Assembly: GCA_017562135.1 (NCBI GenBank)
Contig: QEYB01001642.1
Location: 558,001 to 622,000 of the forward strand
Reading direction: 5' to 3'
DNA: 64,000 bases
From: Dipylidium caninum
Lineage: Eukaryota > Platyhelminthes > Cestoda > Cyclophyllidea > Dipylidiidae
The first letter of the stretch is position 1. Each line of letters opens with the position of its first letter. Below, piece after piece: positions 13,681 through 27,700 of the stretch. The notes under the pieces are model-generated. The model was not told where the DNA came from and made no database searches. It saw only the letters and a program-made list of their open reading frames with translations. The translations under genes were made by a program, and so were the position numbers.

Positions 13681-16600
13681 TCAGAAAACAAGCATTAACG
13701 CGTAGAGCGGAATGGAAAGACAACAATAAGCAGCCAAGAAGAAAAGCTTGGGAGCAAAAACAGACCAAATGAATAAGTGTGAATGCATGAGAACGCAGAT
13801 GACTGCGGAAACAGTTGTTGCCGTCGTGAGAAAGCCCAACAAAAACCCAACAACGCGACGCTTCACATGAGTCTTCCAACTTTGGTTGCCCTCATCTCCT
13901 GCGTCACCGCGAAGGTTCAGCAAATACCTAAACCATAGAGAGAGTTGCCAAAACATCGGTCCTGCGTATGTGTTGATCAGAACCATGAGAGTTGACAAGA
14001 TGTTTGAATGCTCTGACAGTCCGACATAGCCCGCCGCCATGTCGACTGTGGAAAACTTGTTGGAATTGCCCTGTAGGAAAAGAACGTACAAATATAAAGG
14101 ACAATTAATGAAGGCATAGTGACATCGATCATTGCAGACTTGCCTGTTGGAAGAAAGTAACCCACCCCTCCATCCAGTACAACATTGCAATGGAATAAAT
14201 AAGTTTTGAGCGAGCCCGCGAGCGCGAAGCACTCAAAGCGACAAATTCATTATGAAAGATGCGCGCGAGCATAACCTCCTTAAAAATGACGCCGGCCCAT
14301 AAAAGGACACTAGTGGAGCGGCCCAAGAGGCAAGCAAAAAGTGCAAGGACGTGTACAGGACTGGGGACCGCCCAACTCCCATACGACGTGACGTGAAGGG
14401 GGAACGATTCCGAAAGACCACCCGGCCGAACGATGAAGCGGATCAGAAACCACAGGCAAGTGGCCAAATCGACCACCAGCGCCGCAAAAGCGAGACGAGC
14501 GGGGATCAGAGAAGGGCTCCATCTACAATTGAAGTAGCATTACTAAGTTTCATAACCTCACCAATAAATGATACTGACAGCTTTGTGCAACAAAGCAGGC
14601 ACGCAGTAGCTGTTGCAGCAGAGCCTTGAGAAACGAGTTAATGAAACGGACGGTAAAATACGTATTGACTGATTTCCTGTAAAAATGCAAACTGAATGTT
14701 GTCATTGGCAATGATGAAACGCAATTTGTGGAAAAATAGGGCCGTATACACTTATTTCACTTTTATGAGAAGTAGATATAAACTTAAGCAATAATCACAA
14801 TAAAATACTCCAAAATAAACCCATGCGACGTGATTCTTTAAACATATGCTAATAACATATACTGCAAGCCATTCTGTTAATTCGTGATAGAATAAAATTC
14901 ATGGCATTAAACTTGCGAGGAAGACGAGTGCATCCGACTGGGCTCCATGGAGTATATAAAAATACGGTAGATTAGTTGGGTGAGAGCCACCGAAGCGAGG
15001 GCCAACATAGTGAGCAGATGGGCCACCCGGAGTGGTCCGGTGGGTGGAGCAAGGAGACCACGGGTTAAGAGAATCACTATCCAGGATAACAAGACAGCTA
15101 TCCACAGGAAAGCCGAGTGTTCCTCCCTACCAAAAAGGAAAATCCTCCACGTCTACGACACTTATGAGCAAAGGTAAACAGTATGCCAATTAAATAAATA
15201 TTCAGCCTCGAGGTAATGCTCAATCACCTTATGGACACCCTTTAAGGGAATAAGGCACCTATCGAGGAAGAGGCATTACTTACAGCCAGTTAGTGAGATC
15301 TGGCAGATGAATCCACCGGTCCCCTGTATGGTTAAGCTGTCTTAGCAGGAAACGATCGAGGAAGAGGATAGATACAAGATAGAGGGCATTGCTATTATTC
15401 CGGCTGGTGCCGCCCTCGCGAGTTGAAAAACCCAATGCGAAGAGAAATGCGAAGCAGTTCGTAGTGGTAATGAAGTACCATGTTTGATGTTCCTCTTCAA
15501 TTAAACTGCTTGACATTAGCGAGATCAAATGCACTATGAGGGTGAGGAGGGAAGAGCCCGCCAGTAGGGTAAATACCAGCGTTTTGTCTCTATAACTAGA
15601 CTTTATCAAAATGTAAAGAGAAAATTCTCAGGTGAACTGAAATCCAGAGTTTAGTATAAAAGGCATTTAAACGAAGAGTTAAATACCTTAAAAGGAAAGG
15701 ATTCCGCGCGACAGAAAATATCGCGAATGCCGGGTACCAGAAATGAAATAGAAATCTAGAGCGAATATACACGATAAGTTTGACGGGATATAAAATAGGA
15801 AAGAAAAAAGAATGCTTACAGCCGCCATAACAAAACAGATCAGACCGACAGAATTGAAATTGGCAATTTTGCTTGTATGGAGGAGAGTTCTTCGTTGGAA
15901 GGCGGTGAGAAGATTGATTACTTGAGTTGTTATTCCCGACATTTCGGTAGCCATGCGAGCACACACAGGGTGCGGTGGTGTCAAGGCTGAACATATTCGT
16001 ACTATCGATGACACTTCTGTATGTAATTCATTGAGTTTCACGGCTAAAAAGGAGTGAGATTAAAGCACTTCAATTGAGATTACGTTAGTTTTGTATCTCA
16101 TAAACGTTTGGCACTTACGGTCCATCCTGTTACACTCGTAGTAAAGTAATAAAAACTGTATACACTATACTTACCATTTTTAAGGTTAATTTGAGATAAA
16201 CAAGAAGAACCAACAAAATAACCATGACTAACCCTCATTTGGCGCTAAAAATTCGTGGTCGCATTTGGTTTCCGTGCACTTGGTGAGTTGACGAATGTGT
16301 TCGAGCAACTCGAGGAGAACAAAATAACGTTGAAGAGGTTCGGACCAAAAGGTTTGCAAAACTTGAAGAGGCGGAACCCCGATGCTGCACGCGGGGACCC
16401 CCACCCCGGTCAACAGACCCAGCATCGTGGCCAAATCAGTTTGGTCGGATTTGGCCTCAAACAATGCGCCATCTATTGCACAGGCCTACAAAGATTAGTC
16501 AATGCGTCAGATTCACTCCACAGATCTGAAAAAGTTCCAATTTCATGGTATTTACAGAGGGTAAGGGTGGAGGACGAATGCGGTACAGGAAACCAGTTGA

Positions 16601-17956
16601 TACAAAGTAATATGGGTCACGCTCATTTATATGACAATAAATAGTGATGTAGGCTATCGACTTAATAAAAATCGAAGGGTATTGGAATGTTTATTTCAAG
16701 TCGTTTTACGCGCATAAATTATTTACAAAGGCATTTCAAAGAAACTGGACCCACTAGAGGTGTTCAAAAATCGGTCTCAAAAGGATATGTATAACAAAAA
16801 CAACTAACCGAAAGTTTTCGCTTCTTAAATTTTGGACTAATAAGAATCATACTAGTTGTTAATTCTGAAAATGATCCGCCTCCATGACTGCCCTGATCGC
16901 TCATTCCATGGTCACCAGTGAGGATAAGCAGCCAGTCGTTCGCGCTTGCTTTCTGTTTTCGTAAAATATATCATTACGTACTGGTTTGCAATTCATATAG
17001 TTAAATAAAGCCTGGTTGGTCAACAATAATATTGCCCTAGTGCTTATATAGAAATTATCTAACTCAATACATACTTCAAAGTAACGAACACCAACAGGAC
17101 AGAAATTGAACCAATTCATAAGCGCGTTACTTTGTAAGAACATACCAGAGCAGAAACAATTTTTCCAAGAGCTGCATCCATTTCCTGGAGTTTTAGTGCC
17201 ATTGCCTTACCACGCGGGCCTTGGACATGACCGATATGGTCCAGTCCTAAATAATGTAGTACCATTAAATCCCACTCGTGGAGGGCCTTCAGACGACTGT
17301 CAAGGTGTCGTGTGACATTAATGTCAACCTACGAATACGAATTATATACGTATCATACGACGACAAAGTACCTCGAAAAAATCCGTGACGTAGAAAGATG
17401 TGGTTCCGTCTGAGCGTTTGAATGCTCCAGGAAACAAACGCAACCAGGTATCATCACCGTATAGCTCTAGACTCCTGTTATTTCGAGCCATAAGCTGTAT
17501 CCAAGAGGGCTGCTTTATGCCCGAGCCTTGTAAGTTGTAGAGAAAGTCGATGAACTCAGGGTTTTGTCCCGTTGCTATGGCCTACACTGGATGAGTTGTA
17601 AGTGACATCATACCTTGATCCGCGGACTTGTGACACTAGGTGTGGTCAGTGACGCAGTAAAGCATTGAACAATCCCTTTGTCCATTACGGCGTACAAGTT
17701 AGGCCAATTTTTAGAATATTCACTAGACGAGATCATATCTGACCTCAACGCGTCAATCACCATAAGGATAATATTTGTAACTTTGGAGTCCTTAGCTGGA
17801 GCTAACACTAACAATAGTTTGAAATGGTCGGAAATTTACATTACAGTCATTCTCGCTAACGGGGATAGATGATTGAGAAAAGAGACTCGTTACGCAAAAA
17901 TATAGGGCTAGGATATACGCCCCGTAACGCAAGTCTATTGAAAGTGAGATTGACAT
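13681..17956 (-). CDS. PIGG: GPI ethanolamine phosphate transferase 2
   Basis: Enzyme of the ER membrane that adds phosphoethanolamine to the second mannose of the GPI anchor. Exons read by phase include 17956-17845, 17795-17614, 17581-17372, 17328-17146, 16952-16809, 16485-16233, 16043-15820, further membrane exons to about 14916, one near 14520-14144, and 14070-13681. The start gives a signal anchor followed by the alkaline-phosphatase-like domain: NIILMVIDALRSDM (metal and nucleophile region), PSVTSPRIK, YGDDTWLRLFPGAF, LVLHYLGLDHIGHV-type and LILTGDHGMSDQGSHGG metal ligands. SDQTDLATMLGLLTGVGVPA closes it. The C-terminal half is polytopic and carries IEEEHQTWYF, LNHTGDRWIHLPDL, FQQGNSNKFSTVDMAAGYVG and SHLFIWSVFAPKLFF, all hallmarks of PIGG rather than PIGO or PIGN. 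The first intron (17844-17796) is 49 nt, and one intron is GC-AG. I saw no frame break. Confidence 0.95.
14071..14143 (-). other. GC-AG intron in PIGG
   Basis: The donor reads CAACAG|GCAAGT and the acceptor CCTACAG|GGCAAT. Joining them gives FFQQGNSNKFSTVDM, the exact spacing seen in PIGG of other animals. The site matches the strong consensus typical of GC donors. No GT donor nearby keeps the frame. Confidence 0.8.
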
Positions 17957-18570
17957 TTGAGGTATTCTAAGGGAGAAAAAAAATAAAGAAGTATGTTCGG
18001 AAAATTTGACATATTGAAAGCAATATAACAAACCCCCATAGAGATTAACCTGGAGAGGATTTAACGAAAAACTGCCAAAATGAATTTGCAAAATTCGCGA
18101 TACAGAAAATCTGCAGCAAACAAAGATTATTTGCAGAATGATCAACTTACGTCCACTTTAAGTATTTTTCAGACAGCCTCAAGTCCCTATAATCGAGGAG
18201 GCGCCAGAAAGCGCTTCCGAACTATATTTGAATTGTTGGCGCTAAAGGCTGCCCAATAAGCATTCAGTGAGCAACCTAGACGATATGAAGTGAAGAGTAG
18301 TTAGATATTAGCATATTGTCGGAGCCTCTTGTGGCAAGAGCTGAACCTCTCTTCTGATTAAGCCAATATTACGCAATCATATTAGTGCGTTCCAAAAATG
18401 TCACTGTTGTGTCGATCATGAGCATGAGGTGAAAACTAATTATGCTTATTCTTCGGCCAGATAGCTAATTACACACCCTGAAGATGTCACAATTTCTCGA
18501 ATAATAGGAGTTCCGTTGGCGGTAGTCTATCCCTTTCTTTATTTTCCTTAGCATGAAGTTAGTCCTTTAG

Positions 18571-18830
18571 AGGCTTTAGGATGGAGTAGAAAACGCTGTC
18601 AACGGAAAACACCTTCTTTCGCTTTTATCATTTCTACGAAACGTGTTTGACATTCTTGTTACAGCGCTTTTTTAAAGATATTATCACCGTTGACAGTCAT
18701 TCGGAAATATTGCCCTATACTAAAAGTCCTTAAACAGAGGGAATACGATAGAAGTGCCGCATTTGGAGGTTGAATCTGTTCTAAAGTGACAGCAAGATAG
18801 GAGACGATGAAACGCTGTCTCGGGTTACGG
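18571..18830. repeat. Dispersed repeat, copy 2
   Basis: Second copy of the element described at 12468. The best shared block is AGGCTTTAGGATGGAGTAGA. The minus-strand open frame covering 19021-18659 overlaps this repeat and may be a remnant or chance. Confidence 0.45.
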
Positions 18831-20160
18831 ATAAAACCATTCAAGCCATGATATTTTTTCACTTTAAACTGTGGTGTTCCCCCAGTGAACACTTTTTCCC
18901 TGGTATCAAGGCGTTTTCCTAGTGGAAACCACTCTTCGTATGACGGAGCCGGAAGTTCTGAAAACCTGAGATGCAACCTTTTCTCACGCATGCTCCTTAT
19001 CTGCCTACAGTTATCTTCCACTTCAATTCTTCTTCCAGTGGAGCGTTAGGATTCTGGTTACGCATCATGGTAGAAAGCACTTTCCACTAAGTTCGAACAT
19101 TTTACTTGAAAAGCAACAAATAAGTTTGTCTGTTCAGTATAATGTGACGGTAAAAAGTTCCATATTTTGGGCACTTAAATAGATGAACAGGTCAAATCAA
19201 CGGAAGAATAGTTATTTTGTATAAATTTGAAGGAATATATGCGATCGATTTTGAAATCTTTATGGAATCTGAGAAAAATCTCCAAAACTTCAGTCTCCGC
19301 GTGTTCTAAGATTTCCAAAGAGAAATATGGAAAATGAACAAATGGCAAATTTGGAACCCTTTGTTGGTGTCCATGCCCTTTTCGCCTTTATCATGGATTC
19401 TATGGGGGAAGCGGACAAATCCGGCAAACATGCCGCACGACATTCACTTCCAGACAACGGCGGAGGGAATTTATTGCTGTGGGTGAAACAAAGGGACCTA
19501 AAATGTAAAATCCTCAACAAAATGTTCAGGTGGCGTAAACGTTTCACGTGATAATCTTAACCAATCTCCATTCGCACAAAGCAAATACGCAGGTAGCATT
19601 CGAGGATATAACGCTGGGCATGCCCTGTCCCGTAGTTCCCCATATTGACGTCGACCCTCTCGAAAATGTCCAATTCTTTTCGATTGCACCCATTCCGACT
19701 ACGGTTGTCTGTTTTACTTTCAATTTCATTTGGGTCATTACTGCTCGATGTCATATCGGCGGAAATTGAATTGACCAATGAACAAATCAGCCCCCACGTA
19801 AAACTTGAAAATGGACCAGAACGTTCATGGCTACTCCTCTTCTATGCTGAAGGGCCATCTACTTCCTCATTCCTTTTTTATGCAGATTCCGGGCAATTCT
19901 GTTAATTATCATCCACCATCTGTGTGTAGTTGTTTTTAATGTGGCGACGGCAGCAGTCATTTTGTGACCGTGACAGCTGCATGAAAAGGCCTTCTGCGGA
20001 CCGCAAAGTCAATAAACTCTTGAGCATTAGACGGTGTGACTACTAGCAACATCCACAGAGGGGAAGTTGAATTGTTTTTCTGGCATGAAATGACTCACAG
20101 AAGTGTGCGCAAACGAGACTGCACATGACTAAATCAACCGTCGTTTGGAGTAGTAGAGGG

Positions 20161-20211
20161 TATAAATACGCATTTCCTCACATTTCATTTCAAAGCCGGA
20201 AGGTATAAATA
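20161..20211 (+). promoter_or_regulatory. Paired TATA-like boxes
   Basis: The octamer TATAAATA occurs at 20161-20168 and again at 20204-20211, each preceded by a short purine-rich stretch ending in GG. No gene start with a supported frame lies downstream on the plus strand, so the assignment as a promoter is only suggestive. Confidence 0.25.
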
Positions 20212-21710
20212 GCACGAGATCAGTGAAAGCTCGCGAGAGATCATGCACCCAGTTATTGGTGACCTAATCACACTCGACATGAGCAGAACATACTCTGCCA
20301 AACATGGTGTTATCGCCTTTCAGTACAATTTATGTCAAAACTTTTTCGATTAGACCGACAACACACAAGAGTGTGTTAGCTCAGCTTTTCATTTACGGGG
20401 GAGTGGAAGAACTCGAAACAAGATGGCATTCAGAGATGGGTGAGAAAACAACCGCTTAAGAATAAAGTTAGCCCACGTTAGCTTTGAGTGTTTCATCAAG
20501 CCATCGGGTTGTGCAGCCAGGTCTAAAAGGAGTAATCATTATTTTTCCATAGGCAAATCAACTTGTCGAGTGGAGCACAGCGAACATTTTATAGTCGTGA
20601 CACTGTCCTAGATTCTTGTTTTGTTTATAAACTGTTAGGGGACAGGCACTGCTCAGTTAAGCGAACAATAATATATTAACTAATGAGGGAACGTGAAAAG
20701 CAAACAAGTTCACATACCTAAGCGCGTAACGGCGCAGGAGCGAGGGGAAGATGTCGGAAAGACAAAATACTGCAGTGCCATTGGCTGGGGGAAGCAACAA
20801 AGCCCTGGTCACCTGACGCCTAGGCAGGCGGGTGAGGACTGGTGTTACCAAAACACAGACGAAATCATTTCGCGTTACATCGATTACTCGGGGTGTCCGC
20901 CGACAGTCCCACACCGACAAAGCAGAGGCAGTGGGCAGTCCAGACACATTAACGGAACGATGCCCAGACACGGGAAAACAGGGAGGCACGATGAATCATC
21001 TGTCGAAAGTCAATGTTTTCACACACAAAAGGACACAGCAGGCATCCGACGAATTTCAAGGAAGAGTGATAACACCCATTGCAACTTGTTGACACCCGTG
21101 CCTTAAGCAAATTAACACTCGACTTATCCACTGAACGATGGCAACCAGCTATTCTCGGGCAGAGAAGAGAGCTCAACCCTACGTACGTATCTGAAAATTA
21201 TGCCATCTAGTAGATGCTCACCACGAAAACATGACATTAATATTGCAGGGAATCGCACCGCTGTATTCAATTGAAATTTATCTCTGTACCCATTTGGTCT
21301 GCGACAAACTCCCACTTTTCGAGTTCAAAAGACAAGTAGTTTTTCTCGAAATGGGCGGTTCATTATAAAGAAACAAACTAACGACAAAAATGACTCTCTT
21401 AATCCAAATCAAAAAATATACTTTAATCCGGAAAACAGGGATGCTTGATGGAGGTGGTAAAAATAATTGAACGTCGGACAGAAGCTCAGCCAAAAAGGTG
21501 GATAAAAATAGGGCGAGGAAAGTGGCAACGCAAATAAATGCGCGTTTATTCTAACTCAATTTAAACATAAATCGTACCAATAAGAGGGGATGAGTAAACA
21601 TAGAACTGAGGAACTACAAAATGGCAATAATTGTCGATTGAAATACACGAGGTCGTTTTCAATGATAATGACGGCGCTGATGACGAGAACGATGTAAACT
21701 ATTGCCTTGT

Positions 21711-24700
21711 TCAATCAGTCTGTAACACAGCCTTCAAAAGCTGGGAATGTTCCATAAGATGAATTGCCTTGCGACCAGTGGCCGGCGCAGCGCTTGCAGG
21801 ACGCCCAGCATACCTAAAGTAGACAAAAAACCCAAGTCGAGATAGTGAATGGGAATTTAGGTGTGAAATGAAGGAGACAGAATGCCGACTACTTACAATA
21901 GCTTCGTGTGCAGACGGTTAGGTATTTTCGCGCTGGATGAGATGCTCGATGCGCGGTCGTACGTAGGACCAAGCACCTTGGTTTCGATGCTCTTCCTGCA
22001 CCCACTGCACAGCAGCGTTGGGGAAGCGCTCCAACTCTCCCTTAATCAAGTCGTATGGCAACGGCGTCAACTGTTCTACTCGAGCAACCGCTATCTCCTT
22101 TGCTCGACCCGCTGAATTAATGTGCTTCTTAATGTCGTAGTAGACCTATGAACGAGAATACACATATCAAGACCCCGTTTTATTCACCGCAACCAAAATG
22201 TAACATCTATCTTACTAAAATAACACGATGTCATCGGCATCATGTACAGAGTCAGGAATATGTCAGAATTTAAACCTCACAAAGTGGACACTTCAAGGCA
22301 ATTAATTAACATTACCTTCCCAGAACAGAAGATAAGTTTTTTGACATTCTCAGGAGCCTCCACAGCTGGACCGGTCTCGGGGATTAGACGCAGAAAGCTA
22401 GTACCGGGTAACATATCGTCGAAAGATGAACGAGCATCCGGATGACGCAATAGGGATTTGGGAGTAAAGACCACCAACTAGAAATTTGAAAAAAAAAATG
22501 AGTTATACTACTAAAATATTGGAGATGAGATAATGATGCCGCCTGAGTGGTAGAAAAAAATAACTTACCTATGTGATAAAGGTAACAAATTAGAAGCAAA
22601 ACTAACCACTTGAGACCTTATGTTACGAAAATACCTAAGATATCCACGACAGTGGTAGATCACACATCTACGGAAAAGCAAATTTAAGTAAAGGCTATTC
22701 TCGTAAAAGTTGCGTAAATGTTAACATCTTAACAACATGTACCGCCTAATATCACGGATATTTATACCAGAAAACTTACTGGCCGTCGAAAAGGCAGAAG
22801 AATTTGGCGGCGTAATACGTGAAAAATGTTTGCAGGTGTGGTGCAATTGGCGATAATCCAGTTGGTTTCAAGAAGCTGCTCCTGTGAGAAATGTTCTCCG
22901 AAAACCTCAGAGAGAAGAAATTGTTTCATTTTCTCAAGTCAGATTCTAGACGATTCTTAGCAATGAAGTGGTAAGTCCATTATAACTCACAGGGATATAG
23001 CATTCATCATCGTTGGAGAGTTGAAGAAACCGTTCCATACGACCACTGGAGTGTTCCGGTCCCATACCCTCCATGCCATGTGGGAGGAAGAGTACTAGAT
23101 TCGATTGGCGTACCCACTTCTGCTGACCGCTCGAAACATAAAGGTCGATAATGCTCTGGGCCCGTTAGAAAAATCGCCGAACTGAGCTTCCCAGATAACG
23201 AGGAGTTGGGGTTAGTGAGGGAATAGCCCATCTCGAAACCCATCACTGCGTATTCTGAGAGAGAACTGTTGCAGATAGTGAAGGGGGCCTGGTCAGCCGA
23301 CAGTTTTCCAGCGGCACGTAGACTGACTTGTCAATATCCTGCAAAATGCCGTTTAAGTTAACAAAATGCTGGGTAAGAATGACGGCTAAAACGATTGAAA
23401 AAGCAGACGGTCGAGGTCGCGCATGAGTGCTCGAACGCGAGTCAGTAAACAGGCCACGACGACTGGCCGACAAGACAGACATCCAAAACATGGGAGGCGG
23501 CGTGCCGCTTGCGGTCAGCCGTGTGTGCAGTCAGCACGTGCTACAAGTAGACTCTCGACTTGGCTGAAACGTCGATGTCGTCTCAAAATACGGACAACAA
23601 CAACAAATATTTTCCAATTACTGGTTTAAGTTGACTAGGGCCTAACAAGCTAAACGACTTTAGGCCTCCCAGCCTTCATGACGCTAACGAGGTTCAAGTA
23701 AGTTAATGAAGGTGTCAAACTCCGCATTGAAAAACTACATCGCATATGCGCGACTCATAAACTGGTAAACAGCACGATCAGCGGTATGTATTGCCGGTTA
23801 CAATGTCATGCAAAAGGCTGCCCGTCGAGATACTTAAAGGTCAATGATTGCTACAATTAATGAAATAGGTCAAGGATAGCTATTGACAATAAGTGAGAAA
23901 TAGCTCTCACCACATAAATGCTATCTTAATGTGCCTCAGCTACAAGCGAAAAGAAGTTTTCATATCATCACTTCACGTTTAACTGAAAATTTGTCCACTA
24001 AAGCTCAACTTTTATTCACTTGTAAGTAAAATTATCGAAAGGACAACGGGAAGACATATTAAACATATATCTGAAATACTCAGTATGCCAAATGGTAAAT
24101 TGAGTTGGCACTAGCGTAAAAGAGGATTTTAGTATTTAAAAAAAGGATAGTTGCGAACTGCTACAACGATTAAAATCCACGAGACTGACATCGTGGATTT
24201 ATTCAACAATAGTGCCTCCTCATCAGGAACGCGTAGGTTCACCCAAGGCAACAAAATACTACTTATTTAATAAGACTATCAACTGCTACAATAACGACCA
24301 GTCTGACAAAAACCCCTCCTGAGATGTCATGGCCCCGAAGCCCAATTTTTCAAGACTGTAAGAGATGGCACGAATAACAAAGCCGCCATATTGCAAATGC
24401 TAGATGTTTTTTCTATACGTTTTGTGGTATTCAGTTAAATCGAAATTCTTTCACACGAAAGTGTAACAAAATTAATTTAATAAACAACCGATTTCGCACA
24501 ATATGGTATTTTTTAAGGTTTAAGAAGACCTACACAAGTGTGCATATCAAGAAATTCAAGGTCACCTTTGGGGGTTAGCACGGTTAAGCAGATTAGTAGA
24601 AGTTACGTACGGCGAAACTCTTACTACAGGAACAAGCAAATAGAAAAGTATGAGGTAGACCTGTGATGGAGGACGGCGTGCCGATGCGAGAAGGTGCCAC

Positions 24701-27700
24701 GTTCGACGTCTTGACCGGAGACGCGAACATGATTGCCGGACATAAGAAGGGAGCCGTACGCAAAAAATTCGCCCAATGCCCAGTCCGCCATACGACTTTT
24801 GACCAGCTCTGCACGACCATTCAGCACTCGCTTCAAACCCGGATGCACCACAAAGTCCGATGGTAGCTGCTAACGATTTCACCTTCGTAGAAAAAATGGC
24901 ATTGAATTGCTACTTCTCGAATGAGATGATCCCCTAAGGCGACGCGGAACTTACCAATATGGCTTAATTGAGCTTCTTCCACTCCAGTGGAGGGGAGGTT
25001 CATGGGATCACGGTTATCGAAAAAATTTTCCCATGGCGAATCGATCCAAGCCCGATTATAAGTGACTGTCTGCGCTTTCGCTTCTGCATAGGCGTCATCG
25101 CATTGTCTCTGGTATGTTTCGATCGTATCCTACGAATAAATTAGTGAGTTATAAATGGCTCCTTGAAGAGCCTCTCAATGTGCCGCATTGATATGCTTCA
25201 AGTTTCATAAATTGGTAACTTCTGATGTTTCATGAATGAAATAAGCCCCCTTAACAGAACAGTACGGAAGCCGTCGTAAAGAAAAACAGGTAATCGACAT
25301 TTGAATGACTGTAAAGAAATCGTCCCCTCAGTCAGGACGCTAGAAAATCTGGAAAACAGTTACTCTAAACTTAGTTGAAGAAAATGAAAGAAATTCCTGA
25401 TCTCTTAAACACTAGGTCAAAACCAATAAAGATTCGTAGATTTATTGACCTCAGAAAAAGGGGATTTCATACTCGAGTTTATGTAGAAAAAAATTTTTGC
25501 GATTTCAGTCGAATCTAAATTCACCACTTGAAAGAAAAAAGCTCCTTCAAATCAAAGAATAACAAGGAAAAAAACGCCAGTAACCTCACTATGATTTACC
25601 TAACTGCGAAAATTTTTTCAAATTACACGAGTGTAATGTCACATATCACATATGATCCAGAATTAAGGGTTGAAGTACAAGCTAACACATGGGCAATAAC
25701 ATTAGCATTGGTCGAAGCCTCGTGTTAAGACTATCGTAGGAGGACAAAAGTGATAATGGCAATGAAGCAATGAAAACAAAAGCCAAGTTGATACTAATTC
25801 CTTCACTCATATGGATCTGCTCAGACCAGTAAAATAATGGCATATATGTAAGAGCAAAGGGCACGGTGAGTACCTTAAACTCCTGGTCTGTGATGACACC
25901 TTCGGCTAAGAGTTGCTTGGAGTACTTCTCAAGGACAGTTGGCAGCTGACGAATGCGTTTATACATGAGGGGTTGAGTGAACATGGGTTCATCGGTTTCG
26001 TTGTGCCCGAACCGCCGATAACCCACAAGGTCGATCACGACATCATGGCCAAAGGTAGCACGCCATTCAGCGGCCACTCGAGCTACATGAACCACAGCAT
26101 CGGGGTCGTCGGCGTTAACGTGGAAGATGGGCGAATCTGTGACCCGCGCCACATCTGTGCAATGTACCGAACTGCGCGACATCCGAGGATCAGTTGTAAA
26201 ACCAATCTGTAAAACAGCAATACCGCTAGGCAACGATCATATCAGTAAAAAACAATCCCAGGGTAGCACAGAAATAAGAATTAAAACCGATGAATAATCA
26301 TGTATCAACCCAAAAATCAATAACTGCAAAGAAAGCTGTACCGATTCGCTGGGTCAATTGTGCGGAGCAAGTTGCTTACGGCCTGACGGGGGGGGAGGGG
26401 AATCGATTTTAGCTTAAGTTGGTCGGGAAATACCACAAAAATGACTCATGTGGTTAGTCTAGGAAGCATTAAAACAAATTGACTGAGTTGAACGCACGTA
26501 AAATTCCTTACGCATTAGCAAGGAACAGCAGTTGGCTTTACACAGCTATTACATTAGAGAAGAAATGTCTCATTGAATTATTTTGACGATTTATGAATAG
26601 ACACAAAGAAATTACAGCCTGAAGAAAAAACGTAACTTAATCATCCAAATAGGTAAGCTTATAGTCTCGTTTCTCACCTGATTGTTGACGACGATGTGGA
26701 TTGTACCCTTTGTGGTATAGGATGGGAGGTTGCTCAGGTGAATAGTTTCGTATACGATTCCTTGACCAGCGAAGGAAGCATCACCATGGAGAAGAATGGA
26801 CATAACTTGTTTACCCTCTGTGTCTTTTCTACAATATAAAACAGTAAAGGTAATTGCATGAACTCCCGCCAATGTTTGACACTCAGCCGACAATTGAGAG
26901 ATGAGCGAGCAAGGTAGTCCGGATCAGACTAACCTCGTCGAGACAAGAAAATTTAAAGATGTACGAAAACTTTAATGTCGTGACTCCTAATTAACAGTAA
27001 AATAGTGGTTATCTTCGAACTATGTGGTGATCAGCTTATAGCGGACAGAAGCCTTCAAATAAAAAATTAATAGACATATTAAAACAGACTTCCGAACTCT
27101 TCTCTACAACATAAACTTAACAAGATGAAAGAAAACAGATCTATTGAAATTGTGATTATGCAGCATTAAGTTTGTTACTTCATCCATTCATTCTACCGTC
27201 AAGAAATGAATTTTCATCTGACAAAACCAGTTAACTTTCAGTTTTTTGAATCAAATAGATACTGATTAGGATTGAAGAACGTATAAAATACAGAACTACA
27301 AATTTATGTGATGTTCCGTTGAGGAATAGAGTAGAAACGCATAGCTTTCGTGTCTGAAACGATGTAATCATCTAATAATAAAACACTACGAAATACTACC
27401 GTGAACATCACAATCCAAATAACGGTAAAATAACTGAGTGCAGTAGATAGTAAAGTAAGGAGAGTCTAAAAAGTACCAGAGACATTCACACCCAATAATA
27501 TGAAGAAACCTTACCGGTAGAACTGTTCCGCTCGTGTTTTCGCCTTGAACAACAGGGTCTACCGCCTCCAAATGACTTGGAATTAGCACAAACGGCAATA
27601 TTAAATTCTTTCTGAGTTTTCCTGTTGATTCGATGTTGGCTCATGCCCAGATGGTACTTAACATCTCCACTGCCTTCATCAGCCGCCTTGAGACTCGGAT

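Larger units (their letters stand above)
17957..21710. other. Intergenic region between PIGG and OGDH
   Basis: Several open frames occur on both strands, for example 19021-18659 minus and 20693-21106 plus. None carries a motif I know or joins by phase. The 18.6-18.8 kb part is the second repeat copy. Two TATA-like boxes lie at 20161 and 20204. Confidence 0.4.

Noticed and set aside
20693..21106. Plus-strand open frame of 137 codons
   Set aside because: No motif, no splice partners, and overlapping frames on both strands of similar length; treated as chance.
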